Counted from the first letter of the stretch, positions 16,582 through 26,916 are shown. The stretch: 56,175 nucleotides of DNA from Bacteroidota bacterium (GCA_026391855.1 JAPLDE010000018.1:489-56663); one strand, 5' to 3'. Numbers and translations: made by a program. The notes: generated by a model not told the origin, from the letters alone.

Positions 16582-17901
16582 CTACTTCTTCTCCTTCTTT
16601 TTTTCCAGGTTCTTCACCTCTTTCACTTTCTTCCCTTTGGAAAAGGTGACTGTATAAAGGATTTTACCGGTTTTATCGAAATATTTCCATTCACCTTCCC
16701 GGATCTCATTTTTATAAAATCCTATGGCTGAGGGTATTCCATTTGAATAATAGCTCACCCATTTGCCTTCAGGATGACCATCGACGAGCATCTGTTCCTG
16801 TAATTTTATCCCGCTGGGATCGAAGAAGGTCCAGTATCCGTTCTTTTTGTCCTCCTTATAGCTGCCTGTTTCCTGCATTAATCCGGTATTGTACCATTCG
16901 GTCCATCTTCCGTCCTGCAGGCCGTCTTTATAACTTCCTTCCGACTGCTGCTGCCCGTTCATGTACCAGAAAGCCGAACGGCCATGGCGGATGCCCATCT
17001 TATACATATTGTCGTATTTTGGCTTGTGGTTTGAATACCACCCCATCCAGTGTCCGTTCATCATTCCTTCGGTAAACGGGCCTTTGTCTTTCACAGTGCC
17101 GTCTTCATACCAACTGGTCCATTCCCCTTCTTCCTTGTCATTCAGAAAGTTACCCTCTCTTTGCTTTTTACCGTTCTCGTAATAACTGATCCATAAACCA
17201 TCCCTTTTACCGGCTACATATTTTCCTTCTCTCCATTTTTCACCGGTCCGGTAATAGAAAACCCAGTATCCGTCCTGTTTTCCTTCTTTGAAAGGTCCTG
17301 TGCTGCCGATATTTCCTTCTTCATGATAGAAGATCCAGATGCTATCCTGGAGGTCATTCAGCAGCTTTCCTTCCATTTCTGTTTTCCCGCTTTCCCTAAA
17401 CCAATGGACATACCCGTTGAGTTTATCACCGTGGTAAGTTCCTTCAAATTCCGGTTTCCCATCTTCAAACCAGGTCCGTGTGGGTCCTTCTTTCACGTCA
17501 ATGGAGTAAAGCAGTTCTTCTTTCATTTTCCCTGTTTTCCACCAGGTATTCCAGGGTCCGTCTTTTTTCCCGTTCTTAACCTTTCCTTCCCTTTCTATCT
17601 GCCCGTTTTCGAACCAGGAGACCTGCGAACCATTTTCCATCTCCATCTCGCTCCATTTGGCACCATTCTCAAACCAGTAAAGCCATTTCCCGGTTTTTTG
17701 GCCATGAAGGTAGTTACCCTCTGAATACTTCATTCCGTTCACGTACCAGGAGGTCCAGCTTCCTTCTTCGAGGCTGTCTTTCAGCAAGCCTTCAGATTTC
17801 TTCTGTCCCGTGGGCCAGAAAAAGATTTTCTGTTCCTGGGCCGGTGAGGCAAGGGAGAGGAACATCAATGCCAATAAGGCAGCAGAACGGATATTCTTCA
17901 T
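16582..17901 (-). CDS. Secreted MORN-like (YwqK-type) repeat protein
   Basis: A 439-aa protein with signal peptide ([16 protein letters not shown]) and around 16 repeats of 23-25 residues of the form W-x-x-WYxNG-K-x-x-EGxYxxGxKxG, for example [15 protein letters not shown] and [16 protein letters not shown]. This pattern matches MORN/YwqK-type repeats, which form extended beta-hairpin stacks and can act as binding scaffolds. The C-terminus is lysine-rich ([16 protein letters not shown]). The ATG overlaps the stop of the polyprenyl synthase gene by 4 nt (ATGA), implying coupling. YwqK antitoxin annotations in databases come only from repeat similarity; no toxin is adjacent here. Localisation is periplasmic or outer-membrane. 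Confidence 0.85.
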   Translation of the reverse strand: MKNIRSAALLALMFLSLASPAQEQKIFFWPTGQKKSEGLLKDSLEEGSWTSWYVNGMKYSEGNYLHGQKTGKWLYWFENGAKWSEMEMENGSQVSWFENGQIEREGKVKNGKKDGPWNTWWKTGKMKEELLYSIDVKEGPTRTWFEDGKPEFEGTYHGDKLNGYVHWFRESGKTEMEGKLLNDLQDSIWIFYHEEGNIGSTGPFKEGKQDGYWVFYYRTGEKWREGKYVAGKRDGLWISYYENGKKQREGNFLNDKEEGEWTSWYEDGTVKDKGPFTEGMMNGHWMGWYSNHKPKYDNMYKMGIRHGRSAFWYMNGQQQSEGSYKDGLQDGRWTEWYNTGLMQETGSYKEDKKNGYWTFFDPSGIKLQEQMLVDGHPEGKWVSYYSNGIPSAIGFYKNEIREGEWKYFDKTGKILYTVTFSKGKKVKEVKNLEKKKEKK

Positions 17902-18872
17902 TTGTTTCTTTCTGTTGTAAAAATGACGAGTTGTTCAAGGGAATCCCTGGTCGGGCTGACAGGGAAAGTATGCAGGATGTCGAGGGCTTTATCCCTGTAT
18001 TCAATCATTTTTTGCCTGGAATAGTCAATTCCCCCGCTGTTGTTCACTTTTTCGATGACCCTTTTTACCATTTCCGGGTCATTATTGTGCCGTTTGACCA
18101 GGTAAATGATCTTTTTCTTCTCGAAATAATCAACGTTTCTAAGCAGGTAGATCAACGGGAGTGTCATTTTCTTTTCTTTGATATCGATCCCGCGGGGTTT
18201 TCCGATGGCAAGACCGTCGCCGTAATCAAACAGGTCGTCCCTGATCTGGAAGGCAATGCCGGCATATTCTCCGAAAAGATACATCTTGTCGACGATTTCT
18301 TTCCCGGCTTTAACCGATTCGGCTCCTATTGCTGTGCAGGAAGCAATGAGTGAAGCCGTTTTTTTCCGGATAATCTCAAAATATACTTCTTCTTTAATAT
18401 CCAGATAACGGGCTTTTTCTATCTGTAACAGCTCCCCCTCGCTCATCTGGCGGGTAGCCCTGGAAACGATTTTCAGCAGGCTGAAATCGTCGTTGTCGAG
18501 GGCAATGAGCAATCCCTTGGAAAGCAGGTAATCGCCTATCAGCACCGAGATCTTGTTTTTCCAAAGGGCATTCAGTGAGAAATACCCTCTCCTCTCATTT
18601 GAATCGTCAACCACATCATCATGGATGAGGGTGGCTGTATGCAGTAATTCGATCAGTATGGCACCTCGGTAGGTAACATCCGTGATCTCACCGCAGAGGC
18701 TGGCCGAAAGAAACACGAAGAGGGGCCTCATCTGCTTGCCTTTCCGCCGGATCACAAACCGCATGATGATATCGAGCAGCGGCACCTTGCTTTGAAGGGA
18801 TTCTCTGAACCTGCCTTCGAAAGCAGCCATATGTTTCTCAACGGGAAGCTGTATCTGATCAAGAGAAATCAA
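17898..18872 (-). CDS. ispB: Trans-polyprenyl diphosphate synthase (octaprenyl/IspB-like)
   Basis: A 324-aa all-alpha prenyltransferase. The first aspartate-rich motif is in LIHDDVVDDSNERRG, the second in FQIRDDLFDYG, with GDYLLSKG and KGKQMRPLF (IPP-binding) also present. It makes the polyprenyl chain of menaquinone or a related quinone from IPP and allylic diphosphates. Chain length cannot be read with certainty; IspB-like is the best guess. It lies between an M14 peptidase (9 nt upstream) and the MORN-like gene (4-nt overlap). Confidence 0.9.
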   Translation of the reverse strand: MISLDQIQLPVEKHMAAFEGRFRESLQSKVPLLDIIMRFVIRRKGKQMRPLFVFLSASLCGEITDVTYRGAILIELLHTATLIHDDVVDDSNERRGYFSLNALWKNKISVLIGDYLLSKGLLIALDNDDFSLLKIVSRATRQMSEGELLQIEKARYLDIKEEVYFEIIRKKTASLIASCTAIGAESVKAGKEIVDKMYLFGEYAGIAFQIRDDLFDYGDGLAIGKPRGIDIKEKKMTLPLIYLLRNVDYFEKKKIIYLVKRHNNDPEMVKRVIEKVNNSGGIDYSRQKMIEYRDKALDILHTFPVSPTRDSLEQLVIFTTERNK

Positions 18873-18881
18873 TCGGCCTGT

Positions 18882-20666
18882 CTAGTTTTTAAGTTTTTCT
18901 ACAACGGATTTGTCAAAGGTTTTACCTATTGGATAAACGTTAAACTTATGATCCCAGTATGGTGTTCGCTCATAGAACCAATTCAATATCATTTCAGGAC
19001 TTTGGGCAAATTTTGGGTCTGCCGTTTTCATTTTCTGAAGTTCGACGACGATGTCAGGGTCCTTTTCCATCATTTCCCGGGCCATTTTCTCCATTACATA
19101 GCTTTCGGCATATTCTTTCTGCTCAAATATGGTATTAAAAAAGCCCCAATAGGCCAGGGAAGTGGAGGCCATCGGTTCAAGCAGGTAAGCAATCACTTTG
19201 GCTGAGCGCTGGTTCATATCCACTACAATTGTCCCGACCGGCCAGGTAACTTCTTCCAGGATGGTATCACACTTGAATGAAGCGATCTGCCTTCCCTCAT
19301 AGGGTATCGGTTTGAAGGTAACCTCCCGGAATCTGTAAGAGCTTACTTTCAGCCTGGTTTCTTTTTTCGTGGTAAAATACTGAATTCCGTGCACCGAAAG
19401 CTTATCGATGACTTCCTTCCATTCAGGCGGGATCAGGTAGGCTTCAGGCAGCATCGCTGTAATAGAAGGAAATACCTTATTGAAGTAGGGGATCCGGAAA
19501 ACGGCCGGTTTGTTTGTATATTTAAACCATTGTCCTCCCGAAAGGGCACTTTTTTCAGACGTGTATTCAAACCCCAGGAAATCAATCATAACACTGTCTT
19601 TCTCAGACATTTCGTATTGTATAGGGAAGGGTGTTTTCCTGAGTTCCCCGACGGTGAATTTATCGGATTCTCTGACCATATCGATCACTTTCCGGTAATC
19701 GCGGTTGAGTACTTCAAGCGAATGTCTAAGCATTTCATAAGTAGCCGTTACCCTGGTTTTATAATCTTTCAGCATATGCGATTCAATCAGGAGACTTGGG
19801 CGGTTTTGTACCATGCAATAGCCTTGAGACAGCATTGGGGGAGTCGCCCAGCTTTCAAGCCCGCTCCTGGGATCATGCCAGTTACGGAAGGAAACATAGG
19901 AAATGATAGGGTAACCCGATTCTTTCATCTTAATGTCAACTGTCCGCAGGAATTCATCAGACTGCCAGCGTGTGAGGGCTGGGTCCATATCGCCGCAGGT
20001 TTCCATGCCATATGTTATAACATACTGAAAATCAGCGCCATCGGTAACATGGCAATCGATAAAGAAATCAGGAAGCCATTCCTGGTAAAGCGAAAGCCAG
20101 CTTTTGATCTCGGGGGTTTCAGCTTTCAGGTAATCCCTGTTCAGGTTAAGGTTCAGGGCATTGGTCCGCCACCCTGCCTCTGCCGGTCCGTTTTGGTTGA
20201 TGCGGTTACCGGGGCCAAAACGTTCATGTCCGTCAACATTCAGAATGGGAATGAAAAGGAGGGTAACATTATCGAGCAGGTTTTCATATTTTTTGCTGAT
20301 CACGATATCCCGTATCAGCATTAACCCGGCATCTTTACCGTCAGGTTCACCGGCGTGGATGCAGGCCTGTATCAATACAACCGCGTTATTTGAGTTATGG
20401 ACCGCCTGCGGATCGAAATTTCCGCGCTTATCTACGATCACCAGGGGAAGATCCCTGCCCTGAAGGCTGGTGCCGAACCTTGTATAATGAACCCAGGGAG
20501 AAGCTTGTGCCAGCTGCTTGCAGAACCGTATGGTTTTATCGTATCGGGGTGTTTCCCTGAATCCGGATTTTTCATAAAACGTTTCCATTGTTGTTTGCTG
20601 TGCTGAGCAGTAGATAAAAGGGAAAAGCATCAGCAACAATACAAGTATAAAACGATTCTCCTTCAT
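18882..20666 (-). CDS. Secreted M14-family zinc carboxypeptidase
   Basis: A 594-aa protein with signal peptide (LLLMLFPFIYCSAQQ). The zinc site HxxE is in CIHAGEPDGKDAG; substrate-binding elements are NLNLNRDYLK and the third ligand is in FIDCHVTDGADF. A candidate catalytic Glu lies in LLIESHMLKDYKTRV. The extra C-terminal 250 residues have no domain I recognise. It probably trims peptides in the periplasm or outside. It lies 48 nt downstream of pfkA in the minus-strand run, an arrangement that suggests co-transcription but not a shared function. Confidence 0.88.
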   Translation of the reverse strand: MKENRFILVLLLMLFPFIYCSAQQTTMETFYEKSGFRETPRYDKTIRFCKQLAQASPWVHYTRFGTSLQGRDLPLVIVDKRGNFDPQAVHNSNNAVVLIQACIHAGEPDGKDAGLMLIRDIVISKKYENLLDNVTLLFIPILNVDGHERFGPGNRINQNGPAEAGWRTNALNLNLNRDYLKAETPEIKSWLSLYQEWLPDFFIDCHVTDGADFQYVITYGMETCGDMDPALTRWQSDEFLRTVDIKMKESGYPIISYVSFRNWHDPRSGLESWATPPMLSQGYCMVQNRPSLLIESHMLKDYKTRVTATYEMLRHSLEVLNRDYRKVIDMVRESDKFTVGELRKTPFPIQYEMSEKDSVMIDFLGFEYTSEKSALSGGQWFKYTNKPAVFRIPYFNKVFPSITAMLPEAYLIPPEWKEVIDKLSVHGIQYFTTKKETRLKVSSYRFREVTFKPIPYEGRQIASFKCDTILEEVTWPVGTIVVDMNQRSAKVIAYLLEPMASTSLAYWGFFNTIFEQKEYAESYVMEKMAREMMEKDPDIVVELQKMKTADPKFAQSPEMILNWFYERTPYWDHKFNVYPIGKTFDKSVVEKLKN

Positions 20667-20714
20667 TATATTATATTGATATTTAGTCGATTAAACAAAT
20701 TATCACCGGTATAG

Positions 20715-21755
20715 TTATTGATCTCCGAATGAAATCTCCATTTTTCTTGCCTTTTCAATCAACGAAAAGCCTGCAGGCACGGTTTTCAGTTTTTCCCCCA
20801 CCTCCGATAAAGGTACCTCTACAATGTTTCCTCCAACATAAGCCATCATACCGCCGAATTTTTCCTGGGCTATCATTTCAACTGCCGAGGATCCGTAACG
20901 GGTGGCCAGGATGCGGTCCATAGGGGAGGGGCTTCCCCCCCTTTGAATATAACCCAGTATTGTTTCACGGGTTTCCAGCCCTGTATTTTTTTTGATCATT
21001 TCCCCTATATGCTGAGCTGCAGATTTGTTTTCCGGGTGTACAATCCCTTCTGCCACAACAACGATAGAGTATGGCTTTTTGCGATTGGCACGGCTGATCA
21101 TATAATCGCAAACCGCTTTTTCATCAAAAGGAATTTCAGGAAGAAGGATGACATCTCCTCCGCCGGCAACACCCGAATACAGGGCCAGCCAGCCAGCATG
21201 ATGTCCCATCACCTCAATAACCATGATCCGTTTATGGGAGTTGGCCGTGGAATGAAGCCGGTCGATGCTTTCGGTGGCTATCCATAACGCAGAATCGAAC
21301 CCGAAAGTGATTTCAGTACCCCATACATCATTGTCGATGGTTTTCGGTATCCCGATCACATTCAACCCCTCCTCTGCCAATAGTGAGGCTGTCCGTTGAG
21401 TACCGTTCCCCCCTATACACACAAGTGCATGTAAACCAAGCTCTTCGTAATGCTTCTTGATCAGCTGGGGTTTATCGAAAAGCAATTCGTTGCCTGCTTT
21501 TTTCTTGAAAGGTTTCTCCCTGGAAGTACCCAGGATGGTCCCGCCATGGGTTAAGATGCCGGACAGGTCGTCTTCACCCAGAGGAATAGTTTCTTTGTTT
21601 ATCAACCCAAGAAATCCTGAAGAAATACCAATGACTTCCATTCCGTATTCCAGGATGGCTGTTTTTCCCACACCCCTGATGGCAGCATTAATTCCCGGAC
21701 AATCACCCCCCGCAGTTAGGATGCCGATCCGCATCCCTTTTTTTGAGTGGTCCAT
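20715..21755 (-). CDS. pfkA: 6-phosphofructokinase
   Basis: A 346-aa PFKA-family enzyme of glycolysis, phosphorylating fructose-6-phosphate. Present are GGDCPGINAAIRG (12-28 region), GGNGTQ (115-120), PKTIDND (137-143), a substrate segment EVMGHHAGWLALYSG and the C-terminal GYIQRGGSPSPMDR. The first Mg2+-site motif is GGNGT rather than the GGDGS of E. coli PfkA, and Lys replaces Gly in PGTIDND. I recall this combination in other PFKs of anaerobes; the glycine after Asn favours ATP over pyrophosphate, but the phosphate donor is not certain. It starts 15 nt after the infB stop. Confidence 0.9.
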   Translation of the reverse strand: MDHSKKGMRIGILTAGGDCPGINAAIRGVGKTAILEYGMEVIGISSGFLGLINKETIPLGEDDLSGILTHGGTILGTSREKPFKKKAGNELLFDKPQLIKKHYEELGLHALVCIGGNGTQRTASLLAEEGLNVIGIPKTIDNDVWGTEITFGFDSALWIATESIDRLHSTANSHKRIMVIEVMGHHAGWLALYSGVAGGGDVILLPEIPFDEKAVCDYMISRANRKKPYSIVVVAEGIVHPENKSAAQHIGEMIKKNTGLETRETILGYIQRGGSPSPMDRILATRYGSSAVEMIAQEKFGGMMAYVGGNIVEVPLSEVGEKLKTVPAGFSLIEKARKMEISFGDQ

Positions 21756-21770
21756 GGGATAAAAAGATTA

Positions 21771-24700
21771 TTATTTCCTTCTTACTTCTACTTGTTCGTA
21801 ACCTTCGATGATATCACCCTCCTTGATGTCGTTGAAGTTTTCGATGTTCAACCCGCATTCATAACCGGTTGATACTTCTTTTACATCGTCTTTGTATCGT
21901 TTCAGTGAGCCCAGTGAGCCGGTATACACGACAATTCCATCCCTGATCACACGTACAGGTGTATTCCTGGTCACTTTTCCGTCGAGTACCCGGCATCCGG
22001 CAATGGTACCCACCTTGGTGATCTTAAAGACCTGCTGGACTTCGATATTACAGGTGATCTTCTCTTCATATTCAGGTGTTAGCATACCTTCAATGGCCGA
22101 TTGTATCTCATTGATGGCAGTGTAAATGATGGAATACAGGCGGATATCGATCTGTTCTTTTTCGGCCAGTTTACGGGCATTCAGAGAGGGTCTTACCTGG
22201 AAGGCAACGATGATGGCATTACTGGCGGATGCCAGCAATACGTCGGATTCAGTTACCTGCCCGACCGATTTGTGGATGACATTGACCTGAACCTGTTTGG
22301 TAGACAGTTTTAAAAGTGAATCGGATAAGGCTTCCACCGATCCGTCCACATCACCTTTCACAATGATATTCAACTCTTTAAAATCACCGATGGCAATACG
22401 TCTTCCTATTTCGTCGAGTGTAATGTGTTTCTGTGTTCTGATACCTTGTTCGCGCTGAAGCTGCAAGCGTTTGGATGCAATGGCCTTGGCTTCTTTTTCG
22501 TCTTCCATTACGTTAAAGGTGTCTCCGGCCTGGGGAGCGCCTGTGAGGCCGAGCATCAGGACCGGTGAAGAAGGACCTGCCGTTTTAACGGCTGTGTTTC
22601 TTTCGTTGTACATGGCTTTCACCCTGCCGTAAATCGATCCGGCCAGGATGATATCCCCAATTTTCAGGGTTCCGTTTTGTACGAGCAACTTGGCTACATA
22701 TCCCCTTCCTTTGTCGAGGGAGGATTCGATGATGGTTCCATATGCATTCCTGGAAGGGTTGGCTTTAAGGTCAAGCAACTCAGCTTCCAGCAAAACTTTT
22801 TCAAGGAGGAGATCGATGTTAATCCCCGCCTTGGCAGAGATCTCCTGGCTTTGATATTTCCCGCCCCAGTCTTCAACCAGGATATTGAGGTTAGCCAGCT
22901 GTTCCTTTATCTTTTCAGGATTGGCCGAAGGTTTATCTATCTTATTGATGGCAAACACCATAGGCACACCTGCTGCCTGGGAATGGTTGATGGCTTCCAC
23001 TGTCTGGGGCATCACGGCATCATCGGCCGCAATAATGATGATGGTCAAATCCGTCACCTTGGCACCCCTGGCACGCATGGCGGTAAAGGCTTCGTGTCCG
23101 GGTGTATCCAGGAAAGTGATCTTTCTTCCGTCTTCCAGTTTTACCTCGTAGGCACCGATATGCTGGGTTATTCCTCCGGCTTCACCGGCAACCACATTGG
23201 TTTTGCGGATATAGTCAAGAAGGAGGGTCTTTCCGTGGTCAACATGGCCCATGACTGTTACAATGGGCGGGCGATATTGCAAATCCTCCAATTTGTCGGT
23301 CATCTCCAGTTCCTCAATGGCTTCCTGGACCTCCACACCTACGAATTCAACTTTATAACCAAACTCATCGGCAACAAGAACAATAGTTTCAGCATCAAGC
23401 CGCTGGTTGATGGAGACCATCAGCCCAAGCTGCATACAGGTGGAAATAACCTGGGTAATGTGCACATTCATCATCACAGCCAGGTCGTTTGCAGTAACAA
23501 ACTCAGTACACTTGATGATTTTTCTTTCCTCTGCAAGACGGCTTTGTTCTTCCAGCAATTGCTGGGAAACAAGGTCTCTTTTTTGTTTTCTGTATTTTGA
23601 TGCTGTTTCTGGATATCCTCCTCGCTCAGTTCAACCTTTACCGGTTCCTTCTGATAGCGTTTATCTTTGGATTTACCGGCAGGGTGGGGGCTTGGCGGAC
23701 GGGGTTTTTGATCTTTCGGAGTCTCAGCTTCCGGTTCAACCGCGATCACTTGTTTCTTGATCCTCTTTCTCTTCTTCTTCTTCGATTTTAATTTTTCATC
23801 CGAGGAAGAAGCCACCGGTTTTTTCTCTACCGGCAGGTCAATTTTTCCAAGAATGGTCGGCCCCTCCAGTTTTGGAGTCTGGGTCCGCATAAAATTGGAT
23901 TCGCGAACAGGTTCGGGAGGGGCAATTTTAATTTCTTCTACTAATGTCTCGATAACAGGTTCTTTATGTTCTGTAATAACTTTTTCTGTAACAGGTGATG
24001 GTGTTTCTTCCGGTTTTTCCTCTATCTTTTCCTTAACCGGTTCTGTAGTTTCAATGGCGGCCTCCTCAGCAGGAACGGCAGCCTGTTCGTCAGTTTTTTC
24101 TTTCTTCCCTTTTCCTTTACCCTTCTTCGAACTTTTTGACGGAGGATAAAGGGTGTCAAGGTCAATCCTGCCGATGATCTTTATACCACCTTCTTCCGTT
24201 GTTTCTGCGACAGGCGTTTCTTCGGCAGGCTTTTCATTAATGACTTCCGGAGAAGATACAGCAACCGGCATTTCAACTTTTTCAACCGGCAGATCGGTAA
24301 TCGTTTCTTCAGGGACCACAGGGAGCGGGGCCTCTTCCTGAGCAGGTTTACTGATCACCTCAGGTTCAGCGGCAATTTCCGGGGTGGTATCAGCGGCTTG
24401 GGCAGCAGGGGCAGGGGGGACAACAGCGGGAACAGGGGCTGGAGTGACTTTTGCAGCTGTTTTTGTTTCCTTCTTCTGTTTTTCGGTAGTCGTTTTAAAT
24501 CGCTCAAATTCTTTATCATACCCGATATACATATTCTTGATAAAGATATCATCGGGTTCTTCTTCGGGTTCGGCTTCTTTTTTTGCAAGTGCCTGATCAT
24601 CAATGGATATGGATTCCTTGGGTGCGACGTCAAGACCGATTTTCCGGGCTTCTTCCTTAACCTTAATATCCGACTGAAACTCTTTTGTTAGAACCGCAAA

Positions 24701-24841
24701 AATTTCCGGTGAGAGTTTGGTGTTCGGATTCGAATCGATCTGGAATCCTTTCTTATGCAGAAAGTCTACCACATGCTGAACCCCGACGTTCAACTCTTTG
24801 GCCGCTTTACTTAACCTTATTCCCTTACCAGATTCTTCCAT
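21771..24841 (-). CDS. infB: Translation initiation factor IF-2, split into two frames by an internal deletion
   Basis: The N-terminal part (24841 to about 23600) has an IF2_N helix ([26 protein letters not shown]) and a long E/P/K-rich linker ending in SEEDIQKQ. The homology then resumes in another frame as [18 protein letters not shown], leading to the G domain: [33 protein letters not shown], and domains 2-4, stop at 21771. About 17 residues normally found between QKQ and KYRK are missing, a loss of 3n+1 nt at about 23596-23603. IF-2 recruits fMet-tRNA to the ribosome and is essential. The C-terminal frame (TTG at 23558, 595 aa) keeps all catalytic domains and might work alone, as internal IF-2 starts do elsewhere; assembly error is the other explanation. 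Confidence 0.9.
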
Positions 24842-24904
24842 AGATGGAGGTGTGCCCTTGGCTTATTAGCAGCCAATTTGGCTCAAAATTACTACTATTT
24901 TTAT

Positions 24905-26140
24905 TTATTCAAACTCTGCCTTCAATATCCGGATGACTTCCTTCACTGTTTCTTCCTCTAAATCAGTGCGTCTGACCAGCTCATCCACATCCAGGGCCAG
25001 TACGCTCTTGGCTGTATCACAACCAATATTCTTGAATTCTTCGATGATCCATTCATCAATTTCATCGGTGAATTCCAACAGGTCAACATCCTCATTATCA
25101 ATGTCTGTATCCCTGTAAACGTCAATTTCATAACCCGACAACTTGCCGGCCAGTTTAATATTATACCCCCCTTTTCCGATGGCCAGAGAAACCTGGTCGG
25201 GCTTCATATATACCTCGGCTCTGCGGTTTTCCTCATCCAGGGTGATGGAAGAGATTTTTGCAGGACTAAGGGCCCGCTGGATAAAAAGGGCTACATTGCT
25301 GGTAAAGTTTATCACATCGATGTTCTCATTCTTCAGTTCCCTGACAATCCCGTGGATTCGGGAGCCTTTCATTCCGACACAGGCGCCCACCGGGTCGATG
25401 CGGTCGTCGTATGATTCAACGGCGATTTTTGCTCTTTCACCAGGCTCACGGACAATTTTCTTGATCGTGATGAGTCCGTCGTACACTTCCGGTACTTCCT
25501 GCTCGAAAAGACGCTCCAGGAAGGTTTCAGAGGTCCGTGAAAGGATGACCCTGGGGTTGTTGTTCTCCATCTCCACTTTGGCTACAACGGCCCTCAGGTT
25601 GTCTCCCTTGCGGTAATTGTCATGTTTTATCTGCTGGCTCTTTGGAAGGATCAGTTCAATGCCTTCTTCATCCAGTACCAGTATCTCTTTTTTCCATACC
25701 TGGTAAACGTCTCCGGAGATGATCTCACCGATCTTCTCCACATATTTCTTGTAAACATTGTTCTTTTCATACTCCTGGATCTTGGCGATCAGGTTCTGCC
25801 TGATGGCAAGGATCTCGCGACGGCCAAAATCCATCATTTTCATGGCCTCCGACACTTCTTCCCCAACCTCAAAATCGGGTTCAATTTTTATGGCTTCCGA
25901 TAAGGCAATCTCCACGTTCTCATTCTCAATGTCACCATCGTCAACAATGATACGGTTCCTCCAGATCTCCAGGTCGCCCTTGTCAATATTGACAATGATA
26001 TCAAAATTATCGGCCGAACCATATTTCTTCGCCAGCATGTGTCTGAAAACATCTTCCAGAATCCGCATCATCGTCTCCCTTTCAATATTCTTGAATTCTT
26101 TGAATTCGGAGAAGGTTTCGACTAAATTCAGGTTTTCCAT
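24905..26140 (-). CDS. nusA: Transcription termination/antitermination factor NusA
   Basis: A 411-aa protein: N-terminal RNA-polymerase-binding domain, S1 domain (KIGEIISGDVYQVWKKEILV, VILSRTSETFLERLF), KH1 (PVGACVGMKGSRI) and KH2 (LAIGKGGYNIKLAGKLSGYEIDVY), then a short helical C-terminus with a helix-hairpin-like part (AKSVLALDVDELVRRTDLEEETVKEVIRIL). It modulates pausing, termination and antitermination. It lies between rimP (28-nt gap) and infB (63-nt gap), the classical order. Confidence 0.95.
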   Translation of the reverse strand: MENLNLVETFSEFKEFKNIERETMMRILEDVFRHMLAKKYGSADNFDIIVNIDKGDLEIWRNRIIVDDGDIENENVEIALSEAIKIEPDFEVGEEVSEAMKMMDFGRREILAIRQNLIAKIQEYEKNNVYKKYVEKIGEIISGDVYQVWKKEILVLDEEGIELILPKSQQIKHDNYRKGDNLRAVVAKVEMENNNPRVILSRTSETFLERLFEQEVPEVYDGLITIKKIVREPGERAKIAVESYDDRIDPVGACVGMKGSRIHGIVRELKNENIDVINFTSNVALFIQRALSPAKISSITLDEENRRAEVYMKPDQVSLAIGKGGYNIKLAGKLSGYEIDVYRDTDIDNEDVDLLEFTDEIDEWIIEEFKNIGCDTAKSVLALDVDELVRRTDLEEETVKEVIRILKAEFE

Positions 26141-26168
26141 ACTACAGGATGTATTTGATTTTCAATTA

Positions 26169-26636
26169 TTAAATGTGAAATGAAATAATTATTTTTGATT
26201 CTTTAATACTTTCAAAAGGGATTACAACCAACATTTCTTCAGCTGAAGCTTTGCTTTTTTTGTTGCTTTTTTCAGGTGTGAGTTCGAGTTTAATATGATC
26301 GTCTTCTACATTTTTCAGAATTCCAAGTTTAACGGTTTCGTCCAGGAGTTTCACTTCCAGTGTCCTTCCGGTATGCTTGGGATACTGTCGTTTCAGCATC
26401 AGGGGCTGGTCGGCACCGGCCGATGAAACCTGCAGCTCAAAATCCTCCTTTTCCCTGTCGAACTGACCTTCAATAAAACGGCTCAGGGTGACACAATCCC
26501 TGATGGTCACACCGGTGTCACCATCGATGGTTATCAGGATATTATTACCCTTGCGGATACTGACATTCATCAGGAAAAGCCCGGTATCCCTGAGCTTTTC
26601 TTCCACCATCTGCCGGATCAATGCTTCGCTGATCAT
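26169..26636 (-). CDS. rimP: Ribosome maturation factor RimP
   Basis: A 155-aa protein needed for 30S maturation. MISEALIRQMVEEKLRDTG gives the conserved N-terminus, so ATG 26636 was chosen over a much longer frame that runs through the promoter. LMNVSIRKGNNILITIDGDTGVTIRDCVTLSRFIE and the motif SSAGADQPL (usually SSPGLDRPL) are the RimP_N hallmarks; the C-terminal SH3-like domain follows. First gene of rimP-nusA-infB. Confidence 0.92.
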   Translation of the reverse strand: MISEALIRQMVEEKLRDTGLFLMNVSIRKGNNILITIDGDTGVTIRDCVTLSRFIEGQFDREKEDFELQVSSAGADQPLMLKRQYPKHTGRTLEVKLLDETVKLGILKNVEDDHIKLELTPEKSNKKSKASAEEMLVVIPFESIKESKIIISFHI

Positions 26637-26657
26637 TCCTTCCTTTTTTTTAATAAA

Positions 26658-26728
26658 AGAGGGGACATGCGTCCCCTCTAGCCATTTTCTTCTGTATCTT
26701 ATTGAGCAGGATGTCAATAGCGACATCC
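26658..26728 (-). promoter_or_regulatory. Two hairpins in the rimP leader
   Basis: Between the predicted start site (about 26737) and the rimP ATG (26636) lie two inverted repeats: GGATGTC/GACATCC (26709-26728, 6-nt loop) and AGAGGGGAC-ATGC-GTCCCCTCT (26658-26679, 9-bp perfect stem). The second resembles the dispersed hairpins elsewhere in the window. They would fold in a roughly 100-nt leader RNA, with the stronger one ending about 20 nt before the start codon. A regulatory effect is inferred only from position. Confidence 0.55.
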
Positions 26729-26743
26729 GGAATCTTCGCGGTG

Positions 26744-26777
26744 CAAAGATAGTAATTTTTATTAACCGCATAACAAA
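26744..26777 (-). promoter_or_regulatory. Bacteroidota-type promoter for rimP-nusA-infB
   Basis: On the minus strand, TTTG at 26777..26774 is followed after 22 nt by TATCTTTG at 26751..26744, an exact TAnnTTTG. The predicted start site near 26737 gives a leader of about 100 nt. Confidence 0.6.
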
Positions 26778-26916
26778 CCCTTGATTTTTTTGGATTTGAC
26801 GCTGATTTTCACCCTTAAGGCGATATGATGAAATGCTTCCCTTCTGTTCAATAATACCGGATGATATTTTATCAATCGGTTTCACAAAGAGGTAGTTATT
26901 CCAAGGCTGTATTCTT

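Noticed and set aside
16450..16731. Three overlapping open frames in the GCAGTTG array
   Set aside because: The 7-nt unit leaves all three frames open (QLAVGSW repeats); there is no signal, no conserved protein and no promoter.
19389..20324. 311-aa plus-strand frame opposite the M14 peptidase
   Set aside because: It lies wholly antisense to a gene with clear zinc-site motifs and has no recognisable domain.
22677..23600. 307-aa plus-strand frame opposite infB
   Set aside because: Antisense to the conserved IF-2 G domain; composition reflects the opposite strand.
23474..24841. The N-terminal infB frame as an independent 455-aa protein
   Set aside because: Its last residues after KKET are out-of-frame translation of conserved IF-2 sequence.
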